From an uncultured Anaeromyxobacter sp. (GTDB lineage Bacteria; Myxococcota; Myxococcia; Myxococcales; Anaeromyxobacteraceae), in NCBI GenBank assembly GCA_903874275.1, contig CAIQRS010000178.1, forward strand, positions 1 to 64,000: a stretch of 64,000 nucleotides of DNA, given 5' to 3'. A model generated the notes under the pieces. That model saw only the letters and a program-made list of their open reading frames with translations. It searched no databases and had not been told where the DNA came from. Below, one piece after another: positions 15,340 through 24,597 of this stretch (the stretch's first letter is position 1; each line of letters begins with the position of its first letter). The position numbers and the translations under genes are program-made.

Positions 15340-17079
15340 ATGTCGTTCCTTCGCGAGCCGGGGGATCTGGCGCGGACGCCGCTCGCCGCCATCCTCCTCG
15401 AGGCCTGGACCCTCCGCGCCACCGGTGAGCTGACGGTGAAGCAGCCGGGGGGCGACTCGCGCCTCTACTTCCGCGACGGGATGCCGGTGGGGGCCCAGAC
15501 CTTCGCCGGGTTCCACCCCCTCGGCCAGATCCTCCTCGGGCGCGGCCTCATCGACATCGAGACGCTGGGCCGGTCTCTCGCCGAGATGGCGCGGACGAAG
15601 CGCAGGCAGGGCGACGTCCTCGTCGAGCTGGGCGGGGTCTCCCAGGAGGTCGTGGACCGGGCGCTCGAGGACCAGCAGGCGGGCTACGTCTCCCTCATCG
15701 CCGCACTCTCCGAGGGGGCCTTCCGCTTCGACTTCGACGCCACCATCCCGCCCTGGGCGGTTCGGGTGCTGGTGGCGCCCATGCGGGCGGTCATCGACGC
15801 GCTGGCCACGCCGCAGGGCGCCTCCCTCCGCGAGGCGGCCCTGGCCCTGGCCCGGGGGCCCGTCGCGCTCGCCCACGGCTACGGCGAGGTCGGCGTCGCC
15901 TTCGCCTGGACCCCGGCCGAGGAGGAGGTCGTGCGCCGGCTCGAGACTGCCTCCACCGCCGACGAGATCCTGGCCACGCCGGGCCTCCCGGTCGAGCAGG
16001 CACGGGCGGTGCTGGCGGCGCTCCTGCTGCTCGGATTGGCCGAGCCGGCGGGCGAGGTGACGGACCTCTCCGCGCTGGGGACGGCTGGAGCACAGGCGCC
16101 CCGGCCGTCGCGCCCCGCGCCTCCGGCTGCCGAGCCGCCGGTGCTCGCGCCGGTGGTCCCGGCAGGCGCTCCGGGGATCGACCCGGCCCGGCGGAGCGAC
16201 CCCGAGGCCTCCCGCGCGCGCCGGCAGCGGCTCCTCGCCCGCGCCATGCAGAACATGGGTGTCGGTCCCCTCTCCGCTGGACCGCCCCGCCCGGCGACCG
16301 TGCCCGGACCTCCGGTGGGCGGGCAGGGCGCGGCCGCCGCGCCGGGTGCGCGGGCCCCGGTGCGCATGGCCGGCCCCGAGGCCGAGATCCGCAGGGCGCT
16401 CGAGGCGGCCCTCCCACTGGCCCGGGAGTCCGACCTGTTCGCCCGGCTGGGATTGCCGCGCGGCGCGACCCCGGAGGAGGTGAAGGCCGCCTACCTCCAG
16501 CTCGTGAAGCAGTTCCACCCCGACCGCTTCGGCTCCCCCGGCCTCGCCGACCTCCAGCCGGGGCTGCGCGAGGTGCTGGCTGCGCTGAACGAGGCCTACG
16601 GGGTCCTCTCCGACCGGGTCCGCCGCAACGACTACCTGGCCCGATCGTCCGTCGGGGGGCGCGCCCCCACCGAGGCCGCCGCCGCCGCCGCCCGCGCCGA
16701 CTTCCAGAAGGCCGACGTGGCCCGTCGCGCCGGCGATCACGCCCGGGCGCGCCTCTTCCTCGAGGCCGCCGTGCGCAGCGACCGCCGCCCGGACCTCCTC
16801 GTCGCCCTCGCCGTCGAGACGCTCAAGTTGGGCAAGCCCTCCGACCGGGAGAAGGCCCGGCGCCATCTCGAGGAGGCGATGAAGGACCCCGCCTGCGCCG
16901 AGGCTTTTCTGGAGTGCGGCAAGATGGCCCGCGACGACGGCGACCCCGACCGCGCCGAGAAGCTCTTCAAGGCCGCGCTCCGCGCCGCCCCGCGCAACGA
17001 GGAGGCCGCCAGCGAGTTGCGGCAGGTGCAGGGGCGGCGCCAGAGCCGCGCCGAGGCCCGGTCGGACGCGAAGAAGTGA
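15340..17079 (+). CDS. DUF4388 protein with J-domain and TPR-like tail
   Basis: A 579-residue soluble protein. The first 170 residues match the DUF4388 / PatA-like N-terminal region common in myxobacterial signalling proteins. A Pro/Ala-rich linker follows at about 250-350. A J-domain with HPD at 393-395 spans about 365-430, so it should stimulate an Hsp70 ATPase. The C-terminus has helical TPR-like repeats. TAGGAT lies six bases before the ATG. The next gene starts inside its stop codon (GTGA), so the two are translationally coupled. The role is unknown. Confidence 0.8.
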   Translation: MSFLREPGDLARTPLAAILLEAWTLRATGELTVKQPGGDSRLYFRDGMPVGAQTFAGFHPLGQILLGRGLIDIETLGRSLAEMARTKRRQGDVLVELGGVSQEVVDRALEDQQAGYVSLIAALSEGAFRFDFDATIPPWAVRVLVAPMRAVIDALATPQGASLREAALALARGPVALAHGYGEVGVAFAWTPAEEEVVRRLETASTADEILATPGLPVEQARAVLAALLLLGLAEPAGEVTDLSALGTAGAQAPRPSRPAPPAAEPPVLAPVVPAGAPGIDPARRSDPEASRARRQRLLARAMQNMGVGPLSAGPPRPATVPGPPVGGQGAAAAPGARAPVRMAGPEAEIRRALEAALPLARESDLFARLGLPRGATPEEVKAAYLQLVKQFHPDRFGSPGLADLQPGLREVLAALNEAYGVLSDRVRRNDYLARSSVGGRAPTEAAAAAARADFQKADVARRAGDHARARLFLEAAVRSDRRPDLLVALAVETLKLGKPSDREKARRHLEEAMKDPACAEAFLECGKMARDDGDPDRAEKLFKAALRAAPRNEEAASELRQVQGRRQSRAEARSDAKK

Positions 17080-17924
17080 GCGACCTCCGGGACGCGCCGC
17101 CGCTCGACGCGGTCCTCGCCGTGGACCCGGTGGTCCTGTCGGAAAAGCTCCTCACCATTCCGGACGAGGAGAACACGCTCCTCCGGCTGGCCGACGGTCG
17201 CCTGACGGTGAAGGAGCTCGTCGGACGGTCGGGGCTCGACGAGCGGCGCGCGCTTTCTTCCCTGGGGCGACTCCTCGAAGCCGGGGTCCTGCGGGTCCTC
17301 TCCCGCGGGCCGGACGGCGCCGACTGGTTCGCCGATCCGGGGAGCGCCGCCGCGGGCGAGGCGGAACCCGCGCCGGAGCCGGAGCCCGAGCCGGGGGTGG
17401 AGCCCGCGATGCCATCGCTCGCGCTGCCGCCGCCGATGCCGCCGCCCGCGCCGCTGCCGGAACCCCTGCCGGACGGGCGGGGCAGGGCGCGGGCCTGGGT
17501 CGTGGGAGCCGCCGTCGCGCTCGGTGCCTTGCTCCTCGCCGGCGCCGTATGGGCCGGGCGGCAGCGGCGCCTCCCTCCCGCACCGCAGGCGTCGCAGTCC
17601 CGGGACGTCCGGCCCGCCGCCGAGGGGCCACCGCCGGCCCTCGCCGTGACCGAGCAGGCCCCCTCGGCGCTCTACCGGGATGCCATGCAAGAGGTGACGG
17701 CCCGCTACCAGGCCGGGGACCTGGCCGGTGCGGCCGCGGCCTGCCGGCGGGCCATCGACGTCGATCCGTCGATCGGGGCCGGCTGGATGACCCTCGGGGA
17801 GGTCCAGCTGGCCGCGGGGGATCGGGCCGGCGCGCGGGAGGCCTTCGAACGCTACCTCGCGGTCGAGCCGGAGGGGGGGCACGCCCCGCGGGTCCGCGCC
17901 CTCCTCGAGCGCTTGCGCCCCTGA
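17076..17924 (+). CDS. Winged-helix-like / TM / TPR protein, DUF4388-associated
   Basis: A 282-residue protein starting at a GTG that overlaps the upstream stop by four bases. Residues about 20-75 (LLRLADGRLTVKELVGRSGLDE and onward) look like the small winged-helix often attached to DUF4388 proteins. A Glu/Pro repeat region (EPAPEPEPEPG) leads to one hydrophobic helix at about 140-160 and then a TPR region at about 205-275. It is probably membrane-anchored, acting with the J-domain protein encoded before it. Function unknown. Confidence 0.7.
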   Translation: MSDLRDAPPLDAVLAVDPVVLSEKLLTIPDEENTLLRLADGRLTVKELVGRSGLDERRALSSLGRLLEAGVLRVLSRGPDGADWFADPGSAAAGEAEPAPEPEPEPGVEPAMPSLALPPPMPPPAPLPEPLPDGRGRARAWVVGAAVALGALLLAGAVWAGRQRRLPPAPQASQSRDVRPAAEGPPPALAVTEQAPSALYRDAMQEVTARYQAGDLAGAAAACRRAIDVDPSIGAGWMTLGEVQLAAGDRAGAREAFERYLAVEPEGGHAPRVRALLERLRP

Positions 17925-17949
17925 CCCAGGGGGTACATAAAGCCCGCCC

Positions 17950-18966
17950 GTGAGAGTCCTGGGAATCGAGACCAGCTGCGACGAGACCGCCGCCGCGGTG
18001 GTGGAGGACGGTCGCCGTGTGCTCTCCGACGTGGTCTCGACCCAGATCGAGATCCACCGGCGCTGGGGCGGCGTGGTCCCGGAGCTGGCGAGCCGCAACC
18101 ACGTGGTCCAGGTGATGCCGGTGGTGGACGAGGCGCTGCGGGTCGCCGGCGTCGCCGGCCCCGACCTCGACGGCATCGCCGTCACCTCCGGCCCGGGCCT
18201 GGTGGGAGCGCTCCTCGTCGGCGTGCAGGTCGCGAAGGCCTTGAGCCTCGCCTGGGGCGTGCCGCTGGCCCGGGTGAATCACCTGGAAGGGCACCTGCTC
18301 GCCACCTTCCTCTCCGAGGAGGCGCCGGCCTTCCCCTACCTGGGGCTGGTGGTCTCCGGCGGCCACACCTCCCTCTACGTGGCCGAGGACTTCGGCCGCT
18401 ACCGGCTCCTCGGGCAGACCCGCGACGACGCCGCCGGCGAGGCCTTCGACAAGGGGGCCAAGCTCCTCGGCCTGCCCTACCCGGGCGGGGTGGCCATCGA
18501 CCGGCTGGCCCGGGGCGGGAATTCACAAGCGGTGAAATTCCCCCGCGCCGTCGTGAAGGGCGGGCCGCTGGCCTTCAGCTTCTCCGGCCTGAAGACGGCG
18601 CTGCTCCACCGGGTGCGGTCGCACGGCGTGCCGGTGGGGCAGGAGCTCGCCGACCTGTGCGCCAGCTACCAGGAGGCCATCGTGGGCGCGCTCTCGGCCA
18701 AGCTCTTCCGGGCGGCGCGCGAGCTGCAACTCGACCGGGTGGTGCTCTCGGGCGGGGTGGCGGCCAACGGCCGGCTCCGGGAGGTGGTGACCGGGCGGGC
18801 CGCCGAGTACGAGGGCATGCGGGTCTTCCTGCCGCCCCCGCGCCACTGCACCGACAACGCCGCCATGATCGCGGTGGCCGGGACGCGGGCGCTCCAGCGC
18901 GGGGAGCGGGCCGGACCGGCGCTGGAGGCCGACCCTGCCTGGCGCCTCGGATCGGTGGGGTGCTGA
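17950..18966 (+). CDS. tsaD: tRNA N6-threonylcarbamoyladenosine transferase TsaD
   Basis: A 338-residue ASKHA-fold protein of typical TsaD length. It begins RVLGIETSCDETAAAVVEDG, has the metal-binding HLEGH at 111-115, GGHTSL and the late CTDNAAMI motif. With TsaB and TsaE it transfers threonylcarbamoyl to A37 of ANN-decoding tRNAs. The start is a GTG. TTGCGC (17913-17918) and CATAAA (17936-17941) with a 17-base spacer could be its promoter, again very close to the start. Confidence 0.95.
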   Translation: MRVLGIETSCDETAAAVVEDGRRVLSDVVSTQIEIHRRWGGVVPELASRNHVVQVMPVVDEALRVAGVAGPDLDGIAVTSGPGLVGALLVGVQVAKALSLAWGVPLARVNHLEGHLLATFLSEEAPAFPYLGLVVSGGHTSLYVAEDFGRYRLLGQTRDDAAGEAFDKGAKLLGLPYPGGVAIDRLARGGNSQAVKFPRAVVKGGPLAFSFSGLKTALLHRVRSHGVPVGQELADLCASYQEAIVGALSAKLFRAARELQLDRVVLSGGVAANGRLREVVTGRAAEYEGMRVFLPPPRHCTDNAAMIAVAGTRALQRGERAGPALEADPAWRLGSVGC

Positions 18967-18967
18967 G

Positions 18968-19825
18968 TTGGCCCACCCGTCCCCCCGCGCGCTGCTCGAC
19001 CGGCACGGCCTCGAGGCCAAGAAGAGCTGGGGCCAGAACTTCCTCGGCGACGTGTCGATCCTCGACGGCATCGCGCGCCTCGCCGTGGAGCGCCCCGGCG
19101 AGGTGGTGGTGGAGATCGGCGCCGGGCTCGGCCACCTCACCGAGCGGCTGGTGGCCCACGGCGCCCGGGTGGTGGCGGTGGAGCGCGACCGGGACATGGC
19201 GCGGGTGCTGCGCGCCGAGTTCGACGACGGGGCGGTCCGGCTGGTGGAGGCCGACGCGGCCCGCGCCGACTTCGCCGCGCTGGCCGCCGAGGCGCCGGGC
19301 GGGGCCCAGCCGGGGAGGGTGGCGGTGGCCGGCAACATCCCCTACCACCTGACCAGCCCCATCCTCTTCGCCCTCCTCGACCAGGCCGGGGCCGTTTCAC
19401 GGGCGGTGTTGCTGGTGCAGCGCGAGGTGGCCGAGCGGCTGGCCGCCGGGCCGGGCACCAAGGAATGGGGGCTGCTCTCGGTGCTCCTGCAGCAGCGGGG
19501 CGACGTGGAGATCGACCGCATCGTGCCCCGCGGCGCCTTCCACCCGCCGCCGCGGGTGGACAGCGCGGTGGTGCGCATCGACCTGCACGGGCGCGAGCCG
19601 CAGGTCGCCGACGCGGGGCGCTTTCGACTATTGGTGAAGGGTGGGTTCGGGCAGCGCCGGAAGACCCTGCGCAACGCGCTGGAGGCGGCCCGCATCGCCC
19701 CGCGGGAGGCCCTGGAGGCGGCCTTCGCGGCCGCGGCGGTCGATCCGGGGCGCCGCGGCGAGACCCTGACCGTGGACGAGTGGGAAGCCCTCGACCGGGC
19801 GCTGGGTCCCCCGGAAGAGCCCTGA
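18968..19825 (+). CDS. rsmA: 16S rRNA dimethyladenosine transferase RsmA (KsgA)
   Basis: A 285-residue SAM methyltransferase. It opens with KKSWGQNFLGD, has the SAM loop EIGAGLGHLTERL, the acidic ribose-binding VERD, and the catalytic NIPYHLTSP (NxPY motif). It dimethylates two adjacent adenosines in helix 45 of 16S rRNA late in 30S assembly. The TTG at 18968, one base after the tsaD stop, is the only start that keeps the conserved N-terminus. The two genes form a short RNA-modification operon. Confidence 0.95.
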   Translation: MAHPSPRALLDRHGLEAKKSWGQNFLGDVSILDGIARLAVERPGEVVVEIGAGLGHLTERLVAHGARVVAVERDRDMARVLRAEFDDGAVRLVEADAARADFAALAAEAPGGAQPGRVAVAGNIPYHLTSPILFALLDQAGAVSRAVLLVQREVAERLAAGPGTKEWGLLSVLLQQRGDVEIDRIVPRGAFHPPPRVDSAVVRIDLHGREPQVADAGRFRLLVKGGFGQRRKTLRNALEAARIAPREALEAAFAAAAVDPGRRGETLTVDEWEALDRALGPPEEP

Positions 19826-20073
19826 GATTTCAGGATCCTGGCCGGTCCGCCCTCCCCCGAGCACCCCCCGATGCGCCCGCCCCATCCGGGGTCGGGTGTT
19901 TTCCGGTCCCCTTCCCCGGTCCTCCACCCCGCCCGAACCCGGCAGCCGGGCAATGCCCCGACCGGACTCTTTCCACGCCGACCCGGGAGTGCGCCCAATA
20001 TCGAAGCCGCGCCCGATCGACGACACTCCTCGGTGAAGAGAGCATCTCAACCCGGAGTGAAGGAGACGACACC

Positions 20074-20493
20074 ATGACGACGATCAGCGGCGGCAGCGCG
20101 GTGCAGGGCGGCTACTACCTCTCGAAGAGCAACTGGGAGATCTTCCCCATCGAGAAGGACGGGCAGAAGCTCCCCGGCCAGGCGGCCGAGCACTACGTCA
20201 AGCTGAACACCGCTGCGGCCCTCATGCTCATGCCGGTCCTGGGCGGCCTGATGGTGGTCTTCCTCCCCTTCATCGGCCTCTACCTGACCGCGCAGGCCGC
20301 GCTCCGCCCGCTGGTCGGCATGTTCCAGCGCTCGGCCCAGGACCTGGCCGCGACCGTGACCCCCGGATGGCAGCCCGGAGAGGCGCACTTCACCGGCAAG
20401 CGGTCCGAGGAGAAGGCGGCCGAGGAAGCGCCCTCCAAGGAGACGAAGCTGGAGGAGCTGGCCAAGGAGATCGACGCGAAGCGCCGGTCGTAG
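20074..20493 (+). CDS. Unknown membrane protein, tandem paralog A
   Basis: A 139-residue protein sharing a pattern with the next gene: an N-terminal GG-rich tag (SGGSAVQGGYY), EKDGQKLPG, one long hydrophobic stretch at about 48-75 containing VVFLPFIG, then DLAATVTPGWQPGEAHFTG and a charged helical tail. The start ATG has an AGGAG site upstream. A 248-base gap before it shows no other gene. Function unknown; the conserved PGW and EKDG words would suit a scaffold or envelope-stress role, but this is a guess. Confidence 0.65.
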   Translation: MTTISGGSAVQGGYYLSKSNWEIFPIEKDGQKLPGQAAEHYVKLNTAAALMLMPVLGGLMVVFLPFIGLYLTAQAALRPLVGMFQRSAQDLAATVTPGWQPGEAHFTGKRSEEKAAEEAPSKETKLEELAKEIDAKRRS

Positions 20494-20506
20494 CGAGAGG
20501 CACGCC

Positions 20507-20950
20507 ATGGCACGGTTCAACGGCGGAAGCAGCGTCCCCGGCGGCACCTACTGGAATCCCAGGGGCTGGAGCGTCACCCCGGTGGAGAAGGACGGGGGCA
20601 GGCTCCCCGGGATCTCCTCGGACCGCTACCTGCGCATCCACTGGCTCGTTGCCCTCCTCCTCGCCCCGCTGCTCGGCGGCCTCTTCGTGGTCTTCCTCCC
20701 CTTCATCGGCTTCGCCATGTTCTTCCAGTGGGCGTTCGGCAAGGCGACCGGCACCGCCCGCGAGGGCGTCCGCGACCTCGCCGCCACCGTCGCTCCGGGT
20801 TGGCGGCCAGGCGAGGTCCACATGACCGGACGCGCCCAGGATGGCAAGGGCGAGCAGTTGCCGGCCGGCGGCGCCGGCGAGAAGGCGCTCGAGGACGTGG
20901 CGGCCGAGGTGGCCCGCAAGCGTGCCGGGGAGAATGGTCAGGACGGGTAG
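20507..20950 (+). CDS. Unknown membrane protein, tandem paralog B
   Basis: A 147-residue relative of the preceding protein: NGGSSVPGGTY, EKDGGRLPG, a hydrophobic segment with VVFLPFIG, then DLAATVAPGWRPGEVHMTG and an Ala/Glu/Lys-rich helical tail. It starts 13 bases after the first gene, so both are probably on one transcript. The shared pattern and diverged linkers point to a tandem duplication followed by drift. No domain was recognised. Confidence 0.65.
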   Translation: MARFNGGSSVPGGTYWNPRGWSVTPVEKDGGRLPGISSDRYLRIHWLVALLLAPLLGGLFVVFLPFIGFAMFFQWAFGKATGTAREGVRDLAATVAPGWRPGEVHMTGRAQDGKGEQLPAGGAGEKALEDVAAEVARKRAGENGQDG

Positions 20951-21040
20951 TGAACAGCTGGGCGCCCAACCGAGAGATTTCCCGCCCGTCGCCGCCGCCA
21001 CGCCCCGCCGACGGAAGGGCGCCCATTCCCACCGGCCGCG

Positions 21041-21310
21041 CTAGATTCCCGCGGCCCTCGCCGTGGCGAGCAGGAGGCTCATGTTGCGGGCCCCGTTCTC
21101 GCCCAGGTACTTCCGGAAGGCTCCGGCATCGAGCCTCATCGCCTGGATCGTCGCCTCGACCACGGCGTCGTAACTCTTCGCTCCCGGCTTGCGGAGCTCG
21201 ATGGCGATCTTGAGGATCGCCCTCTGATAGGCCGGATCGACCGCGCCTTCCGCGGTCGATCCCCTCCCCGTTCCCCGACCCGCCACCGGCCCACGCCGCC
21301 CGTCCACCAT
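21041..21310 (-). CDS. Small conserved-looking hypothetical protein (89 aa)
   Basis: An 89-residue soluble protein with a Gly/Arg-rich start and two or three amphipathic helices (DPAYQRAILKIAIELRK and following). The ATG has a GGAGG site six bases upstream and a TTGACC-N18-TAGGGT promoter about 40 bases before it. No family was recognised. The promoter and third-base bias support expression. Confidence 0.55.
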   Translation of the reverse strand: MVDGRRGPVAGRGTGRGSTAEGAVDPAYQRAILKIAIELRKPGAKSYDAVVEATIQAMRLDAGAFRKYLGENGARNMSLLLATARAAGI

Positions 21311-21349
21311 CCTGCCTCCGCGCTACATGCCGAGACGTTGACGGGCGTG

Positions 21350-21379
21350 ACCCTACATGACGCCACGTGACGGGGTCAA
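21350..21379 (-). promoter_or_regulatory. Promoter of the 89-aa hypothetical gene
   Basis: On the minus strand TTGACC (21374-21379) and TAGGGT (21350-21355) are 18 bases apart. CATGTAG occurs twice downstream (minus strand), at the -10 box and again about 30 bases later, a possible regulatory repeat. Confidence 0.6.
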
Positions 21380-21459
21380 GGAAGCGGCCCCCCACGCCCC
21401 ACGTGGTCCCTCCCGCTGTCGACACTCCCCGTGTCGTGTGGGAAGCTCGCGCAACGACG

Positions 21460-22104
21460 ATGGAAAAGTCGAGATACATCGCCATCGAGGGGCCCATCGG
21501 CGTGGGCAAGACCACGCTCGCCACGGCGCTCGCCGACCGGCTCGGGGGGCGGGTGGTGCTGGAAGCGGTGGAGGAGAACCCCTTCCTGCCCGCCTTCTAC
21601 CAGGACCGGAAGAAGCACGCCTTCCAGGCCCAGCTCTTCTTCCTGCTCTCCCGCTTCCAGCAGCAGCAGGAGCTCTTCCAGCAGGACCTCTTCAACCAGG
21701 TCACCGTCGCCGACTACCTCTTCGCCAAGGACCGCATCTTCGCGAGCCTGACGCTCGAGCCGAACGAGCTCGCCCTCTACGAGCGCATCTGGCAGGAACT
21801 GGGCGCCCGGGTGGTGAAGCCCGACCTGGTGGTGTACCTCCAGGCCCGCCCGGAAGTGCTTGCCAGCCGCGTGAAGAAGCGCGGCCGCGACTTCGAGCGC
21901 GGCGTCGGGGTGGACTACCTGGACCTGGTGAGCCGGGCCTACGGCGACTTCTTCTTCCACTACGAGGAGACGCCGCTGCTCGTGGTCAACACCAGCGACA
22001 TCGACCTCGGGGACGAGGCCGACCTCGACGCCCTCCAGAAGGAGATCCGGCGCCACCGGCGCGGCCGGCTCCACTTCAGCCTGGCCGGGCACGGAAGCCA
22101 GTAG
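21460..22104 (+). CDS. Deoxynucleoside kinase (dAdo/dGuo-type)
   Basis: A 214-residue P-loop kinase. GPIGVGKTT is at 11-19, the DRIF motif follows in the middle (FAKDRIF), and the LID arginines lie in SRVKKRGRDFE. The length and layout match bacterial deoxyadenosine/deoxyguanosine kinases, which salvage purine deoxynucleosides by 5'-phosphorylation. The ATG before EKSRYIAIEG is chosen over an upstream frame that encodes Pro-rich low-complexity sequence. It is followed by panB, a common arrangement with pantothenate genes in this group (from memory). Confidence 0.85.
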   Translation: MEKSRYIAIEGPIGVGKTTLATALADRLGGRVVLEAVEENPFLPAFYQDRKKHAFQAQLFFLLSRFQQQQELFQQDLFNQVTVADYLFAKDRIFASLTLEPNELALYERIWQELGARVVKPDLVVYLQARPEVLASRVKKRGRDFERGVGVDYLDLVSRAYGDFFFHYEETPLLVVNTSDIDLGDEADLDALQKEIRRHRRGRLHFSLAGHGSQ

Positions 22105-22187
22105 CGTCCCCGGCCCGGTAAAGGTAGATTTCCCCCTTCCCGATGGGCGGGACCTCGGTACGAGGCCTACACCGGAGGCGAAGCGCC

Positions 22188-23105
22188 ATGTCCAGCCAGA
22201 CCGCGCCGAGGAAGCGCGTGACCATCCACGAGCTGCGTCGCATGAAGGGCGCCGGCGAGAAGATCGCCGTGGTGACCGCCTACGACTCCACCAGCGCCCG
22301 TCTGGTGGACCGCGGCGGCGTCGATGCGGTGCTGGTCGGCGACTCGGTGGGGATGGTCATGCAGGGGCACGAGTCCACCCTGCCGGTCACCCTCGACCAG
22401 ATGATCTACCACTGCGCCTCGGTGCGCCGTGGGCTCGCCCGGACGCAGAGCCGGGCCCACCTGGTCGGCGACATGCCCTTCGGCAGCTACCAGGCCAGCG
22501 CCGACGAGGCGGTGAAGAACGCCATGCGGATGGTGGCCGAGGGCGGGGTCGAGGCGGTGAAGCTCGAGGGCGGCGCCGAGTACGCCGAGGTGATCGGGCG
22601 CATCGTCCGCGCCGGCATCCCGGTCATGGGTCACCTGGGGCTCACGCCGCAGTCGGTCCACAAGATGGGCGGCTACGTGGTGCAGGGGCGCGACGGCGAG
22701 AAGGCCCAGAAGCTCATCCAGGACGTGCATGCCCTCGAGGCGGCCGGTTGCTATGCGGTGGTGCTGGAATGCATCCCGGCCGAGCTGGCGCGGCTCGTCA
22801 CCGGGCAGCTCGCCATCCCCACCATCGGCATCGGGGCCGGTCTCCACACCGACGGCCAGGTGCTCGTCTACCACGACCTCCTCGGGCTCGAGACCGAGTT
22901 CAAGCCCAAGTTCGTGAAGCGCTTCGCCGACCTGGGTCCGGCCGCGGTGGCCGGCATCGAGGCCTACGTGGCCGAGGTGAAGTCCGGCGCCTTCCCGGCC
23001 GAGGAGCACAGCTTCCACGCGCCGTCGCTGCGCCTCCTCCAGGTGGTGCCGCAGCAGCCCTCCGCCGACGACGACCACGCCGGCGTGGTGGGGGCGCCGG
23101 TCTAG
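22188..23105 (+). CDS. panB: Ketopantoate hydroxymethyltransferase PanB
   Basis: A 305-residue TIM-barrel enzyme that makes ketopantoate from 2-oxoisovalerate and methylene-THF. Seen are [11 protein letters not shown], the metal-binding [28 protein letters not shown], and the conserved [17 protein letters not shown]. The ATG at 22188 has GGAGG ten bases upstream; an earlier in-frame ATG lacks support. TAGATT at 22125-22130 may be the -10 of an ordinary leadered promoter. First gene of panB-panC-smpB. Confidence 0.95.
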   Translation: MSSQTAPRKRVTIHELRRMKGAGEKIAVVTAYDSTSARLVDRGGVDAVLVGDSVGMVMQGHESTLPVTLDQMIYHCASVRRGLARTQSRAHLVGDMPFGSYQASADEAVKNAMRMVAEGGVEAVKLEGGAEYAEVIGRIVRAGIPVMGHLGLTPQSVHKMGGYVVQGRDGEKAQKLIQDVHALEAAGCYAVVLECIPAELARLVTGQLAIPTIGIGAGLHTDGQVLVYHDLLGLETEFKPKFVKRFADLGPAAVAGIEAYVAEVKSGAFPAEEHSFHAPSLRLLQVVPQQPSADDDHAGVVGAPV

Positions 23106-23117
23106 AACCGGCCGTCG

Positions 23118-23987
23118 ATGTCCCTCCCCGAGCTCATCCGCGACCCGGCCGCGTGGCAGCGCCGCTGCACCGCCGCCCGGGACGGCGGCGCGCGCATCGC
23201 GCTCGTGCCCACCATGGGCTACCTGCACGACGGGCACCTCTCGCTCATGCGCGAGGCGCGCCGTCGGGCCGACCAGGGCGGGAAGCCCGGGCTCTCGCTG
23301 GCCACCATCTTCGTGAACCCGGCCCAGTTCGGCCCGGGCGAGGACCTGGCCCGCTACCCGCGCGACCTCGAGGGCGACCTCGCCAAGTGCGGTGCCGCCG
23401 GGGTGGACGTGGTGCTCGCCCCGGACGACCCGGCCTCGGTCTACCCGGCGGGCTTCCAGACCTGGGTGGAGGTCTCGGAGGTGTCGAGGGGGCTCTGCGG
23501 GGAGCGGCGCCCGGGCCACTTCCGCGGCGTGGCGACCGTGGTGGCGAAGCTCTTCGGCCTCTCCCGGCCCCACGTGGCCCTCTTCGGCGAGAAGGACTGG
23601 CAGCAACTTCAAGTCCTGCGCCGCATGTCCATCGACCTCGACATGGGGGTGGACGTGGTGGGGATGCCCATCGTCCGGGAGGCCGACGGCCTCGCCATGT
23701 CCTCCCGCAACGCCTACCTGTCGGCCGAGGAGCGCGGGCGCGCCGTGGCCATCTCCCGGGCGCTCGGCGAGGCCGGGCGTCGGGCCGGCCAGGGGGAGCG
23801 CGACCCGGCGGTGCTGGCCTCCGGGGTCCGCGCCGCGGTCGAGGCGGCCGGGATGAGGCTGGACTACGTCGAGCTCGTCCACCCCGAGACGCTGCGGCCG
23901 GTGGAGCGCGCCGTCCCGGGCACCCGCGCGCTGGTCGCGGTCTTCCTCGGGCGCACCCGGCTCATCGACAACCTGGCGCTGCCGTGA
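23118..23987 (+). CDS. panC: Pantothenate synthetase PanC
   Basis: A 289-residue ATP-dependent ligase joining pantoate and beta-alanine. It has PTMGYLHDGHLSLM (HxGH nucleotide site), FVNPAQFGPGEDLARYPR, the FGEKDWQQLQVLRRM segment and MSSRNAYL for ATP binding. Twelve bases separate it from panB, and its stop overlaps the smpB start (GTGA), giving a tight operon. Confidence 0.95.
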   Translation: MSLPELIRDPAAWQRRCTAARDGGARIALVPTMGYLHDGHLSLMREARRRADQGGKPGLSLATIFVNPAQFGPGEDLARYPRDLEGDLAKCGAAGVDVVLAPDDPASVYPAGFQTWVEVSEVSRGLCGERRPGHFRGVATVVAKLFGLSRPHVALFGEKDWQQLQVLRRMSIDLDMGVDVVGMPIVREADGLAMSSRNAYLSAEERGRAVAISRALGEAGRRAGQGERDPAVLASGVRAAVEAAGMRLDYVELVHPETLRPVERAVPGTRALVAVFLGRTRLIDNLALP

Positions 23988-24475
23988 GCAAGTCCGGCAA
24001 GGGCAGGAAGGCCGACGACGACGGCGTCAAGGTCGTGGCCAAGAACCGGCGCGCCGTCTTCGACTACGCCATCGAGGAGCGGATCGAGGCCGGGCTCGTC
24101 CTCACCGGAAGTGAAGTGAAGTCGCTGCGCGAGGCCAACGTCGCCCTCTCCGACTCCTACGCGGCGATGCGCGGCGACGACCTGTGGCTCTTCAACTGCC
24201 GCATCGGGGAGTACAAGGCGGCGGCCAGCTTCGGCCACGAGCCGCTGCGGGAGCGCAGGCTGCTCCTCAACCGATCGGAGATCGAGAAGTTGCGCGGGAA
24301 GGTCGAGCAGCGCGGCATGACGCTGGTCCCGCTCTCCCTCTACTTCAAGGACGGCTGGGCCAAGGTCGATCTCGGGCTCGGCCGCGGCAAGACCCACGAG
24401 GACCGGCGCGACACCATCGCCGAGCGGGAGAGCCGCCGCGAGATGGACCGGGCCCTCTCCCGGAAGAAGCGCTGA
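23984..24475 (+). CDS. smpB: SsrA (tmRNA)-binding protein SmpB
   Basis: A 163-residue protein that delivers tmRNA to stalled ribosomes. It shows NRRAVFDYAIEERIEAGLVL, GSEVKSLREANVAL, the GEYKAA segment and the basic KTHEDRRDTIAERESRRE tail ending in KKR. The start is a GTG overlapping the panC stop by four bases, an unusual coupling of trans-translation with a vitamin pathway. No tmRNA gene was seen nearby. Confidence 0.95.
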   Translation: MSKSGKGRKADDDGVKVVAKNRRAVFDYAIEERIEAGLVLTGSEVKSLREANVALSDSYAAMRGDDLWLFNCRIGEYKAAASFGHEPLRERRLLLNRSEIEKLRGKVEQRGMTLVPLSLYFKDGWAKVDLGLGRGKTHEDRRDTIAERESRREMDRALSRKKR

Positions 24476-24597
24476 CCGTCGCGAAAGCCACGCCAACCGG
24501 CGATGTAGTCCCGAATCCCACCCCTCCCTGGTGGCGCCCCCCACGGGGCCCTCGACGCCACCGCGCCCGTGTCCTGTTACCCTGGTACAGGGACGCG

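Noticed and set aside
11770-16866. A 1698-codon open frame on the minus strand
   Set aside because: It runs across five well-supported genes on both strands and its translation is low-complexity Arg/Gly/Pro. It is a shadow of high-GC coding DNA, as are the 1392-codon frame at 25886-30064 and the 1313-codon frame at 43704-47645.
19826-20073. A promoter or RNA element in the 248-base gap after rsmA
   Set aside because: CAATAT near 20000 and other AT-richer words lack a partner hexamer at 16-18 bases, and no clear stem-loop with a U tract was seen.
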